From assembly GCA_023421505.1 (NCBI GenBank), contig JAEZTJ010000043.1, positions 1-41,683 of the forward strand: a stretch of DNA of 41,683 nucleotides, read 5' to 3'. The stretch is from Bacillota bacterium (GTDB taxonomy: Bacteria; Bacillota; Clostridia; Lachnospirales; Lachnospiraceae). The position numbers and the translations under genes were made by a program. Below, piece after piece: positions 23,269-32,103 of the stretch; the first letter of the stretch is position 1, and each line of letters opens with the position of its first letter. Below the pieces are notes generated by a model. The model searched no databases, was not told the origin of the DNA, and saw nothing but the letters and a program-made list of their open reading frames with translations.

Positions 23269-23763
23269 TTAATTTGAAATAATTAAATCATTGAGTATAT
23301 CTTCTGTGAACAGTTTAGAACAGTCTAGCAGCAGCTTAACCTCCGTACCCACTTTCCCTATCTTTTTTATATACCTATTAATATTTCCATTGCTTATTAC
23401 GGGAGGTTCTACCGTATCCTGCTCCGGTATTGACAAAACCTCCGATACACTGTCAACAATTAAGCCAATCGATTCGTCATTCACATCCACCACAATAACG
23501 CAGGTTCTGTCATTATAATCCTTTGCTTCTTTATTAAGGCGAATCCTGACATCCATAAGCGGTATTATTTTACCTCTGAGATTAATAATACCCTTAATGT
23601 ACTCCGGCATATCCGGTATGGTAGTTATGGTCTGAATTCCAATGATTTCTATGATATGTTGGATTTCTATGCCATACATTTCCTTACCCAGTGCAAATAT
23701 CAGATATCTTCCTTTCTGGGAATCTTCATTTACCTCGTTGATTATTTCATTAAATTCCGTCAA
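23269..23763 (-). CDS. cheW: Chemotaxis coupling protein CheW (TTG start)
   Basis: A 164-residue CheW-domain protein that links chemoreceptors to the CheA kinase. Landmarks are YLIFALGKEMYGIEIQHIIEI (about residues 20-40), YIKGIINLRGKIIPLMDVR (55-73) and a VGLIVDSV-like segment, here IGLIVDSVSEVL (99-110). The only start with a ribosome binding site is the TTG at 23763, which follows AAAGGAG by about 9 nt. Pairing with the following chemoreceptor suggests a dedicated coupling protein for it; no CheA or CheY gene is in the window. Confidence 0.93.
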   Translation of the reverse strand: MTEFNEIINEVNEDSQKGRYLIFALGKEMYGIEIQHIIEIIGIQTITTIPDMPEYIKGIINLRGKIIPLMDVRIRLNKEAKDYNDRTCVIVVDVNDESIGLIVDSVSEVLSIPEQDTVEPPVISNGNINRYIKKIGKVGTEVKLLLDCSKLFTEDILNDLIISN

Positions 23764-24105
23764 AAAATCATCTCCTTTCGCTTTAATCCTATAATAATAA
23801 ATCGATGCCTAAGATGTAAATTTAATTAAATTTAATTTAATTATTAGACATATTAAACAGCTTTATCTAATGTAACAATTTTATTATTTTGTTACATAAA
23901 TCTAACTATTATAATGATTTTATTCCATATTGGCTGTATAATAAAGAAGGTATAATGGCTCGGGAATTTTCATCGTTCCTTATCTTATTTCACTATATTC
24001 TTTAGACAATACAATACTATATAGTTATATTAATTGGATACAACGCTAACAAATAATTAGTTTCACAATTACCTACTATATTCTTTCATAAAAGGATGGA
24101 TTTAT
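23764..24105. promoter_or_regulatory. Divergent promoter region of cheW and the recombinase gene
   Basis: For cheW (minus strand): TTGTTA (23873-23878), 17 bp, TAATAT (23850-23855). For the recombinase (plus): TAGACA (24003-24008), 17 bp, TATATT (24026-24031). An inverted repeat TGTAACAA/TTGTTACA (23871-23878 and 23889-23896) overlaps the cheW -35 box. The DNA is very AT-rich, so chance matches are likely. No coding sequence is seen. Confidence 0.4.
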
Positions 24106-24666
24106 ATGACCGTAGAACCCATAAGAGACATGACAAAAGTTAATGAGATGTATAGCTATCTGGTAGGAAAAGATTTAAGGTACGGTTTGCTTTTCAAGTT
24201 TGGTCTTAATACAGGATTAAGAATTAGTGATATATTGCCTGTTAGGCTTACTGATGTATTAAATTCAGAAGGAAATTTTCGTGAGTATTTTATTTTAAAT
24301 GAAAGAAAGACAGGAAAGGAAAAAAAGATTAAGATTAACAGCTCGCTATGTAATGAAATCCATAAATATAAGACAGCTGCTAAGCTTATTCCTGAAAGCT
24401 ATCTTTTTGAAAGCAGGAAAGGGTCACATTTGGGTAGAGTACAAGCCTACCGCATACTAAAGACTGCCGCCCAGACAGCAGGTATAGAGAATTTTGGGAC
24501 TCACAGCCTGAGAAAAACATGGGGTTATTGGACGTATAAGCTCTCTAACCATAATATAGGCTTAATTATGGATACCTTTAATCACAGCTCACCAAATGTT
24601 ACTCTCAGATATATTGGAATTAGTCAGGATCAAAAGGATGAACTGTATAAATTAGTTCAATTCTAA
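24106..24666 (+). CDS. Stand-alone tyrosine recombinase catalytic domain
   Basis: A 186-residue protein consisting almost only of the phage-integrase catalytic domain. All active-site residues are visible: Arg39 (TGLRISDIL), Lys68 (ERKTGKE), His133 and Arg136 (GTHSLRKTWGYW), His160 (FNHSSPNVT) and the nucleophile Tyr169 (LRYIGI). The N-terminal core-binding (SAM-like) domain of XerC/XerD-type enzymes, about 100 residues, is missing. The ATG at 24106 has an AAAGGATGG site. No attachment repeats or cargo were found next to it. It may be an intact small recombinase of a type found in Firmicutes or a mobile-element remnant. Confidence 0.85.
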   Translation: MTVEPIRDMTKVNEMYSYLVGKDLRYGLLFKFGLNTGLRISDILPVRLTDVLNSEGNFREYFILNERKTGKEKKIKINSSLCNEIHKYKTAAKLIPESYLFESRKGSHLGRVQAYRILKTAAQTAGIENFGTHSLRKTWGYWTYKLSNHNIGLIMDTFNHSSPNVTLRYIGISQDQKDELYKLVQF

Positions 24667-25050
24667 CATTATCCGCAATATTATCACATTATAGGTTATT
24701 ATGTAGAATTTGTCAGATTATGATTGCTTTATAAGTTATTTTGTTTTATAATGTAATACAACATAATAATAATTATGTTACATAATACTAATTTTCTCTT
24801 TATTAATTATCTGAATTTATTTGCTATACTATTTCATTTGATTTCATCCTTTTCAATTCCCTTAATAGTGTTTTATAAATTAATTATAATTATTAATACA
24901 GCCGTCCTTCATTACCTGACCTGTTTCATGAGTATCTCTCTGCCTGCTATATTCCGAATAAGCTGGAAGTGAGTAACCCAAAGCATACAAAAAGTGCCTG
25001 CCGTTTTCTGATTTTACGGCAGGCACCTCACTATATAGGCATAGATACAA
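24667..25050. other. AT-rich gap with inverted repeats, after the recombinase
   Basis: AACATAAT-aata-ATTATGTT (about 24760-24779) and the overlapping TTATGT-t-ACATAA (24773-24785) form a small palindrome cluster. The rest is featureless AT-rich DNA until the phosphoglucomutase terminator. A hydrophobic 65-codon frame at 24775 has no ribosome binding site and is not called. Confidence 0.4.
24988..25026 (-). terminator. Terminator after phosphoglucomutase
   Basis: GTGCCTGCCGT (24994-25004) pairs perfectly over 11 bp with ACGGCAGGCAC (25016-25026). On the minus strand it is followed by TTTTTGT. This is a textbook intrinsic terminator, 24 bp after the stop codon. Confidence 0.9.
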
Positions 25051-26766
25051 TCAATTAACTTTGAACACCTCATCCTGCATCAGCTTCTTTATCCTTGCTT
25101 CTGCATCCGACAAGTTATTACCCTTAACTCCGAAATAGAATTTTATTTTGGGTTCGGTTCCGGAAGGTCTTACAGCACACCAAGCATTATCATTTAACTC
25201 AAAATATAGTACATCGGATTTTGGCAGACCAGTTGGTGTAACTGCTCCAGTAGCCATATCGGTAATTGTATCCTTTTTATAATCTCTGAGTTTTAGGATA
25301 GTATAATCACCAGCTTTTTTGGGCGGATTTTTACGATAACCCTCCATAATCTCTTTGATTTTCTCCATACCCTCAATACCCTTTAAGGTTACGGATACCA
25401 GATCCTCTTTAAAGTAACCATATTTCTTATAGATTCGATTCATCTGTTCATATAAGGAAATACCTTTGGATTTATAATAAGCTGCCGCTTCGCACAAACA
25501 CATAACCGCAACTACAGCATCCTTATCCCTTGCATGTGTACCAACTAAGCAGCCATAGCTTTCTTCATATCCAAATACATATTCATTTGCTTTAGTCTGC
25601 TCAAATAACTTAATCTGCTCTCCTATATATTTAAAACCGGTTAATACTTCAATCAGCTTTGCATTATAATATTCTGCAATCATATCTGATATATTACCTG
25701 TAACAATGGTCTTAATTAAAGCTGCATTATTCGGGAGTATTCCCTTTTCTGCTTTTTGAGAAAACTCATATTCAGCGATTAAAGCACCTGTCATATTGCC
25801 GTTAAATAGTACAAACTCCCCTTTTTCATCTCTAACCATAATTCCGAGACGGTCCGCATCCGGATCTGTAGCAAGAATTAAGTCTGCCCCTACTTGATCA
25901 GCCAGCTTTTTTGCAAGGGTAAATACCTTTGGATCCTCCGGATTCGGATAACCGACAGTAGAGAATTCTGAATCCGGCAGTTCCTGCTCCGGCACAATAA
26001 AGACATTATCAAAGCCTAATTCACTCAGTATTCTTCTAACAGGTAGATTTCCGGTTCCATGTAGGGGTGTATATACTATCTTAATCTGTTTACCCTCTTC
26101 ACTGATCGGATTGATAACTAACTTCTTCAGTTCTGCTATATATTTATCATCAATTTCCTTTCCTATGATAGTAAGAAGTCCTTTACTAAGTGCTTCCTCT
26201 TTGGTCATTGTCTTAGCTTCAGAAAAATCGCTAATTGCATTTACTTCGTTGATAATCTCACTATCCTTTGGTGCTGTAATCTGAGCACCATCTTCCCAGT
26301 ATACTTTATAGCCATTGTATTCCGCAGGATTATGACTGGCTGTAATAACAATTCCCGCAGTACAAGAAAGCTCTCTGACCGCAAAGGATAGCTCCGGTGT
26401 AGGTCTTAAGGACTCAAATAAGTACGCATGAATTCCATTTGCTGCCAGGCACAAGGCACTGTCAAGAGCAAATTCAGGAGACATTCTTCTGGAATCATGT
26501 GCGATTGCAACTCCTTTACCTTCTCCACCCTGTTTTATTATGGTATTAGCAAGTCCCTGCGTAGCTCTTCTTACCGTATATAAATTCATACGGTTAACGC
26601 CGGCACCTAATATTCCTCTTAATCCTCCAGTACCAAATTCAAGATCCTTAAAAAATCTCTCCTTAATTTCTTTATCATCATTTTTTAAGGCAGCAAGTTC
26701 TGCTCTGGTTTTCTCATCAAAGTATGGGTTTGTTGTCCATTCTTGATACTTATTTAAATATTCCAT
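25051..26766 (-). CDS. Phosphoglucomutase/phosphomannomutase, PgcA-like
   Basis: A 571-residue alpha-phosphohexomutase that interconverts glucose 1- and 6-phosphate (some members also mannose phosphates), feeding glycogen, glycolipid and envelope sugar synthesis. The four signature loops are present: catalytic serine TASHNPAEYNGYKVYW (about residues 141-156), metal site DPDADRLG (about 300-307), sugar loop GYEESYG (about 399-405) and phosphate loop RPSGTEPKIKFYFG (about 543-556). The ATG at 26766 gives the usual start EYLNKYQEW; an in-frame ATG at 26781 lies on the AAAGG site. It has its own promoter and terminator, so it is a single-gene unit. Confidence 0.95.
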   Translation of the reverse strand: MEYLNKYQEWTTNPYFDEKTRAELAALKNDDKEIKERFFKDLEFGTGGLRGILGAGVNRMNLYTVRRATQGLANTIIKQGGEGKGVAIAHDSRRMSPEFALDSALCLAANGIHAYLFESLRPTPELSFAVRELSCTAGIVITASHNPAEYNGYKVYWEDGAQITAPKDSEIINEVNAISDFSEAKTMTKEEALSKGLLTIIGKEIDDKYIAELKKLVINPISEEGKQIKIVYTPLHGTGNLPVRRILSELGFDNVFIVPEQELPDSEFSTVGYPNPEDPKVFTLAKKLADQVGADLILATDPDADRLGIMVRDEKGEFVLFNGNMTGALIAEYEFSQKAEKGILPNNAALIKTIVTGNISDMIAEYYNAKLIEVLTGFKYIGEQIKLFEQTKANEYVFGYEESYGCLVGTHARDKDAVVAVMCLCEAAAYYKSKGISLYEQMNRIYKKYGYFKEDLVSVTLKGIEGMEKIKEIMEGYRKNPPKKAGDYTILKLRDYKKDTITDMATGAVTPTGLPKSDVLYFELNDNAWCAVRPSGTEPKIKFYFGVKGNNLSDAEARIKKLMQDEVFKVN

Positions 26767-26845
26767 ACCCTTATCCCTCATCCTTTCTTACCTGTATGCA
26801 CAAAAATCTACTTATTTAGACATATTTAACATTTTACCATCCTAT

Positions 26846-26874
26846 ATGATACAATGCTTCTATTTGAAATGCAA
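26846..26874 (-). promoter_or_regulatory. Promoter of the phosphoglucomutase gene
   Basis: On the minus strand, TTGCAT (26869-26874) and TATCAT (26846-26851) are 17 bp apart, giving a leader of about 75 nt to the ATG at 26766. Confidence 0.55.
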
Positions 26875-26944
26875 TCATTTTTTATTCATTGTATGCACTT
26901 AATATCAATTCTATCTATGCTATACGAAGGTTTTGAGAAGATGT

Positions 26945-26982
26945 AAACAAGGAATAGTTGAAATATAACCTATTCCTTGTTT
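26945..26982 (-). terminator. Terminator after the M56 peptidase gene
   Basis: AAACAAGGAATAG (26945-26957) pairs perfectly over 13 bp with CTATTCCTTGTTT (26970-26982) around a 12-nt loop. The T residues at the end of the stem serve as a short T-run on either strand. It lies about 40 bp after the M56 stop codon. Confidence 0.75.
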
Positions 26983-27022
26983 GGGAGCTATATATAATTT
27001 TAGTGATTGGTAATGTTATGTT

Positions 27023-29299
27023 CTAATATTGACTTATCGTAACTTGAGCACTAAAAGTATCAATTGTAAGCTTCTTATCTGCACTCTTATTTAATTCTAT
27101 ACTCTTTTTATAATATTTATCTCCCACCTTCAGACTGCCACTAAAGCTTTCATATTCTATATTAAATGCTTTCGTGTCCTTTAGCTTTATATCGATGATA
27201 CCGGAATTAGTATCTATATTTATATCATCGCTGTTTTGTACATTCCAAAGAGAGATATTGCCTGTAATATTCTCTACCTCTAAGCTGCCTTTTCCACCTT
27301 CTACTTCTATATTTCCGGATATATTACTAATGTGCGCAGCATCATAAGAGCAGTTTTCTAATTTAATTTTCCCGCTAATATTATTAGCATTTAATTCACC
27401 AGCTGATACTTCCTTTGCTAAGAGGTAACCGCTTATTAAGTCCGTACTGATACATTTTAATTTCACATTCTTTGGAATAGTTATAACTATTGTTCCATTA
27501 TGATCCTTTAAATCTTCTGGATTAATACTGCGCCCAAGCTGTTCTAATATCATTGGCAGCCAACAACTTGTATAGGAACCTGTCTTATCATCCATATATA
27601 CATTATGGTCCATATTGTCCAACTCCAGTTTACCCTTTTTCATTGACAAACTGTATTGATTATCAAACCATTCATATAACTTAACATGAACTTTATCTCC
27701 GCCGCGCTTAATGATTACATTATCATGTATCAAAGATATATCAAGTTCTTTAACATTACTGTAATCCTTTTCAATTAATTTTGGCTCTTTATATATCTTT
27801 TTGACGAGCTCCTCGTAGGTACTTTTCTTCCATTTATCACCATATTCTTGAATTATATTGTGAGACATATTTAATTCTGTATCAATTGTACTTAACTGAT
27901 CAATTACTAAATCTGATATTTTACTTAGATCATCCTTGAAATTTTTAAATCCATCATAATTATCATAATTATCATAATTATCATAATTATCATAATTCTT
28001 ATATTCATCATTGTAATCTTCTAAGCTCTCACCATCATAACTATTCTTATACTCATCCATCTCTACATCCTCGTTATTATAACTATTCCGTAATGAGGAA
28101 GTATGATTGGAATAATAAACTGTACCTGGTGGATTTAAATATTCAGTACTGTAATCTTTACTATTCAATTCTTCATCTGTATTAACTGCTTCCGTTTTCT
28201 TTGCAGGTGTAAAGGCAGCAGTTGCTAAAATAATAACTAATAAAGGTATAGATAATAAACCGATTCTTTTCATTGACTTATTATATTGTAAAATAGAAGT
28301 TAGTCTGTCTTTCATATTTTTCTTCCCTTCACTCATCGCTGAAGTCAAACTACTCCACGTTCTATTTATAGAGGCCAAATTAAGAAGCATTAGACCATAC
28401 TCTTTCTGTTCTTCTCTATCTAGTTTCTTTATGACAGCTTCATCACAAGCAAGCTCTCCTGCGTGATTAATTTGTTTTTTCATAAAATAAACCAAAGGAT
28501 TGAACCAGTGTATACATACAGTAAATTGTACAACCCATTTAAAAAGTATGTCCTTTTTACAAAAATGATTAAGCTCATGTAGTAATATAAATTTTAAATC
28601 TTTTTGCTTATATTCAAGCTCCGGTAATATTATCTTTGGGTTAATTATTCCAACAAGAATAGGAGACTTGACAACCATACTTACCATGATATTAGGTTGT
28701 TTTTTTATACCCAGCTCCTCGCAGCACTCGATCAAAGTAGTATAGATTAGAGGATCAGCCTGAATGATTTGAGTCTTTCTTACCTCTTTCATAAACTTTA
28801 GATACTGAAGACTTATCGCTCCCAGTGAAATCAGAAAGCCTAACAGCCAGATGATACTCAAATTTGCCGTAAGTATGTCAATTAAGTTGATGAATCTTGT
28901 GTGTGAAACTGTATCACTGGTTTTGGTATCTGCTATGTCCGATACAATAACTTGATTATTTCCATATACCTGTGTATCCTTTGAGTTATCCACATATTCT
29001 GTAGGTGGGCTTACGAGGGGATTAATCAAGAATTTATCATTAACCACATCACCCTGTATCATATCTTTCTCTGTAGCTGTGTGTTCCATCTTATCAATAA
29101 ATTTGGTAAATACATCTCCAACGTGATTTATATCAATTGAGAATGGAAGGATCAATCTGATTATTACAACTAACCAAAGATAATACTGGAAAGCCTTCGT
29201 AACACGATTTCGGATTAACGGCTTCAACAAATATAATTCTAAAGTCATGATACTGCCTGCTAAAGATAAAGCTAGTATACTCCAAAATAAGCCGGACAT
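27023..29299 (-). CDS. BlaR1-type M56 sensor metallopeptidase with DUF4097-like tail
   Basis: A 758-residue membrane protein. Membrane segments lie at about 4-26, 37-55, 139-165 and 346-363. The zinc peptidase motif is HELNH (H241, E242, H245), with ELACDEA at 282-288 as the usual third-ligand region of M56. Instead of a penicillin-binding sensor domain, the outside part has an acidic linker with five N-Y-D repeats (about 435-449) and a C-terminal beta-repeat region resembling DUF4097 (about 540-758). In BlaR1/MecR1 systems the peptidase activates when the sensor detects a signal and leads to loss of the BlaI repressor. The paired BlaI gene lies immediately upstream. The signal here is unknown and is unlikely to be a beta-lactam through this tail. 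Confidence 0.85.
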   Translation of the reverse strand: MSGLFWSILALSLAGSIMTLELYLLKPLIRNRVTKAFQYYLWLVVIIRLILPFSIDINHVGDVFTKFIDKMEHTATEKDMIQGDVVNDKFLINPLVSPPTEYVDNSKDTQVYGNNQVIVSDIADTKTSDTVSHTRFINLIDILTANLSIIWLLGFLISLGAISLQYLKFMKEVRKTQIIQADPLIYTTLIECCEELGIKKQPNIMVSMVVKSPILVGIINPKIILPELEYKQKDLKFILLHELNHFCKKDILFKWVVQFTVCIHWFNPLVYFMKKQINHAGELACDEAVIKKLDREEQKEYGLMLLNLASINRTWSSLTSAMSEGKKNMKDRLTSILQYNKSMKRIGLLSIPLLVIILATAAFTPAKKTEAVNTDEELNSKDYSTEYLNPPGTVYYSNHTSSLRNSYNNEDVEMDEYKNSYDGESLEDYNDEYKNYDNYDNYDNYDNYDGFKNFKDDLSKISDLVIDQLSTIDTELNMSHNIIQEYGDKWKKSTYEELVKKIYKEPKLIEKDYSNVKELDISLIHDNVIIKRGGDKVHVKLYEWFDNQYSLSMKKGKLELDNMDHNVYMDDKTGSYTSCWLPMILEQLGRSINPEDLKDHNGTIVITIPKNVKLKCISTDLISGYLLAKEVSAGELNANNISGKIKLENCSYDAAHISNISGNIEVEGGKGSLEVENITGNISLWNVQNSDDINIDTNSGIIDIKLKDTKAFNIEYESFSGSLKVGDKYYKKSIELNKSADKKLTIDTFSAQVTISQY
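27953..27997. repeat. Five 9-bp tandem repeats in the M56 gene
   Basis: Five perfect copies of ATCATAATT, each encoding Asn-Tyr-Asp on the minus strand. They lie in the linker between the last membrane segment and the beta-repeat domain. The repeat keeps the reading frame, so changes in copy number would only alter linker length. Confidence 0.95.
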
Positions 29300-29671
29300 T
29301 TATTTCCCCTCCTCCATAAAATAATTTTTAAGTTCTATTATGTCCTGCTCCGTAAGCTTACTGTCACAAAGTGCAGCTACAAGATTTTTAACACTGCCGC
29401 CATATAACTTGTCAACCATATCCTGCGTCTGTTCTGCAATATAATCCTCTTCTTTTATGTTAGGCGTATAACTGGAGGGATCTCCCTTTACAACAGTGAT
29501 GATACCTTTATCAGCTAATCTTCTTAACAAGGTCAGTACAGTTGATTTTTCCCAGTTCTTTGTTTCCTTTAATTCTAGACGAATCTCAGTTGAGGATATA
29601 GGTACTCCCTCTCTCCATAGTATTTTCATAATTTCTAATTCTGCGTCAGTTATCGTTTTTGATAGATTCAT
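29300..29671 (-). CDS. BlaI/MecI-family transcriptional repressor
   Basis: A 123-residue winged-helix repressor starting MNLSKTITDAELEIMKILW, with the BlaI DNA-binding region STEIRLELKETKNWEKSTVLTLLRRLADKGIITVVKGDPSSYTP (about residues 27-70) and a C-terminal dimer region. The stop is directly followed by the M56 start, so the pair is one operon. The start ATG at 29671 has only a poor ribosome binding site, and a better one serves a short overlapping reading frame upstream. It probably represses its own operon and is inactivated through the M56 peptidase. Confidence 0.92.
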   Translation of the reverse strand: MNLSKTITDAELEIMKILWREGVPISSTEIRLELKETKNWEKSTVLTLLRRLADKGIITVVKGDPSSYTPNIKEEDYIAEQTQDMVDKLYGGSVKNLVAALCDSKLTEQDIIELKNYFMEEGK

Positions 29672-29702
29672 TGTTTATAATGATGTACCTTACATACACC
29701 AT
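29646..29702 (-). CDS. Possible short leader peptide overlapping the blaI start
   Basis: An ATG at 29702, or the GTG next to it, has AAAGGAG just upstream and opens an 18-codon frame (MVYVRYIIINNESIKNDN) that ends at 29646, inside the start of the BlaI gene in another frame. The BlaI ATG at 29671 lacks a good site of its own, so translation of this peptide could deliver ribosomes to it. Not recognised as a known peptide; it may be an accident of sequence. Confidence 0.3.
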   Translation of the reverse strand: MVYVRYIIINNESIKNDN

Positions 29703-29982
29703 AAACTCCTTTCTGATTTTAACTAAATATTTTTTCATCTTTTAGTTGGTAACATTATTAAAATAAGTTACAAAATAGCATTAGAAAATTGATATATAAT
29801 AAATACAAAACACGGTCTACAGATGTAACATAGTTAGAGTTTACATCAGTAGACCGTGTTTGTCAATCATATTTTTCCATATTTACATATTAATTATTGA
29901 TTAGAATGTCAAAAGCCCCTCAAACAATTTAGCTTCGTCATTTTGCACAAACGTCACTTATAGTATAGTGATGTAGATTACT
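29672..29982. promoter_or_regulatory. Control region of the BlaI/M56 operon
   Basis: On the minus strand a possible promoter is TTGTAT, 17 bp, TCTAAT, just after the upstream terminator. Candidate operator elements are the inverted repeat ATGTA-cct-TACAT (29683-29695), which overlaps the leader frame, and GTAAC-N13-GTTAC (about 29747-29772). They recall, but do not match, the TACA/TGTA dyads of BlaI sites. The left part of the region is the terminator of the ABC operon. Confidence 0.35.
29808..29861 (-). terminator. Terminator after the ABC permease gene
   Basis: AAACACGGTCTAC (29808-29820) pairs perfectly with GTAGACCGTGTTT (29849-29861). The stem continues through GATGTAAC/GTTTACATC after one A-A mismatch, giving more than 20 bp in all. 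The minus strand continues TTTTGTATTTATT. This very stable hairpin separates the ABC and BlaI operons. Confidence 0.85.
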
Positions 29983-32103
29983 TTATTCTTCCCATCCCAG
30001 ATCTTTTTTTATAAAGTCCGGGATTTTGTTTGCATTAAAATAAAAACTATATTGCATAGTATTATCTGAAGCGTTAATCTTATATTTTACTGTAGCTGAA
30101 ATTCGTTTATCAACTTCTATAACCATATTATTATTGTTATAAAATTCAATGTCAATCAACTCAGGTAGTATTGTTTTAATCTCACGTTCACTTGTGTAAT
30201 TCATAGTTGGCTGAGGCATCCCTGCTGCTGCAACAGCTTTTGATTTATAGTTATATTCCGTTACATAATTTTCAATGGAAATTTCTTGAATATTTTTAAT
30301 ATCTATTGCTTTATCCGTATCAAAACCCTTTTCATTAAGAAATGCTATGGTTTTCTTGAAGGAAGGGTAAATATAATAACCATCACTTCCCCCTCGATCA
30401 CCTATTCTGAATACGAATTCTGCAATTGGATTACTTAAGGATGCTTCCTCCCAGGAGAGCTTTGATAATTCCTCCTTATACACGCTGACAAGCTGCTTTA
30501 GCTCACTACCATTTATTTCTGCATTAAAATTAGCCTTGTCGTTCCATTTATAATCGTACGCCGCTGTATAATCTAGCAAATTTGAGGCATATCTTACATA
30601 TATTTCATTGATATCCTCCTCCTTCCATTGAAGCAGCGGATAATGGGCTTTCTTATAATCCAGATTCTCAAAAATGTTTTTAACAAGATTAAGACCTTCC
30701 TTTCTCTCAATACGATATTTTCGATAAACTTTACTTCCGCTTTTTAAGACATAGTTAACTGTATAGGTAAATACACCTTCATTATCCCGTTCATAATCTT
30801 CACCACAATAATTATATGTACTTTGTATACCTGCCTCCGCCAACTCATAAACCGAACTGATATCATAAAGTCTCATATTCTTCAGCTGATAATCAATCGA
30901 ATTAAGTATGGAGCGATCAGCAGAAACTTCTGTATTATACAGTTTCTGATCTATTCCTGATATCGATACCCCCATGCTTTCTATTTTATCTTTTTTAGGA
31001 ATATAGTTATCAAACTGAAATAAATCAAAGCGAAAAATACAAGCTATTGCACCTGTAAGAATTGCACACAAGAGAAGATGCTTTTTATGATGAAACGCAC
31101 TTCTAATATCAAATTCATATATGGTTTGAATAAGCATATAGGACAAAATAAGCAAAAGAGAGAGGCCAAATATAAACCATTCATCCTTATGGCCTGATGC
31201 GATTTCCCTAATTATAATACCTCCGCCTAAAGCAGTCGGTATAACCAGTAATAATTTTAAGACAGGCTTTGTAACCTTAAATACCAATGCACTATTAGCA
31301 GCCTCTAATGGCCGTTTTCTGTATAGCAATACAGATATCACAATTAAAATAATTACTATGAAAAATGCAATAATAACATCTCTTAAATATTCTCCTCCAT
31401 ACTCATATGCATTTCTTACCTTGATATAACTTAAAAAAGGTGATAGGTGCGCTGACCGGTCCATCAGGTTACTATTTGAATAATACGTTTGAAAAAACAT
31501 AGTATAATACGTATTCTTGATTTCTGCTACTACCGGCAAGTAAAAAAGAAAAATCACTGTAATAAAGCAGCTTACAAGGAGGTTTCCGGTTAATAGCACA
31601 GCTATTATAGTGATAGTATATATTAAGCTAAAATAAATTAAATTGATTGCCAAAGCGGTGAGAGCTGCTGTAATTACTTCCAAGCCTAAAGCATTTTGTA
31701 AGCCTAGTATCAAAAAGCACATAAGCAAACTAAGTAAATATGATATTAGATAGATTATCAAACCGTTTAAATATGCTACAGCAAAAATAGTGTCCCTTTT
31801 CACCGGTATGCTATGATAAAAATCAACCTTTTTCCTTGACTGAAGATAGAAAAAGCCGACCAACCCAATTATAACTGCACTTATCATTGTAACAAAGACA
31901 ATTAATATATTATTTGGCCCCAGCATATTAATCATTTTTGACTGTAACAAGGGGTATGAAGTTTTATCGCTATAGTCTTCCAGCCTTAAGGCACAGCTCA
32001 CCGGTAGTGCTAATAAAAATGTCAGTATCAAAAGTACCGGAATCCATATTCTTCTTTTCATATCCTCTATAGCTAATCTAACAAATAAGTTTTTTGACAT
32101 CAT
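29983..32103 (-). CDS. ABC-2-type permease, YtrC/YtrD-like
   Basis: A 706-residue membrane protein with an N-terminal segment (WIPVLLILTFLLALPV), a cluster of about six hydrophobic segments up to residue 250, two more near 280-330 and one near 345-360. A C-terminal outside domain of about 340 residues follows (DNYIPKKDKIESMGVSISG onward). This resembles permeases of GntR-controlled ABC systems. It would pair with the ATPase encoded just upstream; the genes overlap by about 26 bases. The ATG at 32103 follows GGAGG by 9 nt; the next codon is also ATG and a TTG lies at 32109. The substrate is unknown; envelope-antibiotic response is typical of the YtrABC-like family. Confidence 0.85.
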   Translation of the reverse strand: MMSKNLFVRLAIEDMKRRIWIPVLLILTFLLALPVSCALRLEDYSDKTSYPLLQSKMINMLGPNNILIVFVTMISAVIIGLVGFFYLQSRKKVDFYHSIPVKRDTIFAVAYLNGLIIYLISYLLSLLMCFLILGLQNALGLEVITAALTALAINLIYFSLIYTITIIAVLLTGNLLVSCFITVIFLFYLPVVAEIKNTYYTMFFQTYYSNSNLMDRSAHLSPFLSYIKVRNAYEYGGEYLRDVIIAFFIVIILIVISVLLYRKRPLEAANSALVFKVTKPVLKLLLVIPTALGGGIIIREIASGHKDEWFIFGLSLLLILSYMLIQTIYEFDIRSAFHHKKHLLLCAILTGAIACIFRFDLFQFDNYIPKKDKIESMGVSISGIDQKLYNTEVSADRSILNSIDYQLKNMRLYDISSVYELAEAGIQSTYNYCGEDYERDNEGVFTYTVNYVLKSGSKVYRKYRIERKEGLNLVKNIFENLDYKKAHYPLLQWKEEDINEIYVRYASNLLDYTAAYDYKWNDKANFNAEINGSELKQLVSVYKEELSKLSWEEASLSNPIAEFVFRIGDRGGSDGYYIYPSFKKTIAFLNEKGFDTDKAIDIKNIQEISIENYVTEYNYKSKAVAAAGMPQPTMNYTSEREIKTILPELIDIEFYNNNNMVIEVDKRISATVKYKINASDNTMQYSFYFNANKIPDFIKKDLGWEE

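Noticed and set aside
24775..24972. A 65-codon plus-strand frame coding a very hydrophobic peptide
   Set aside because: No ribosome binding site, begins inside a palindrome, and AT-rich DNA readily yields runs of Phe, Ile and Leu codons.
27953..27997. A CRISPR or satellite-like array
   Set aside because: The five 9-bp repeats have no spacers and are in-frame codons of the M56 gene.
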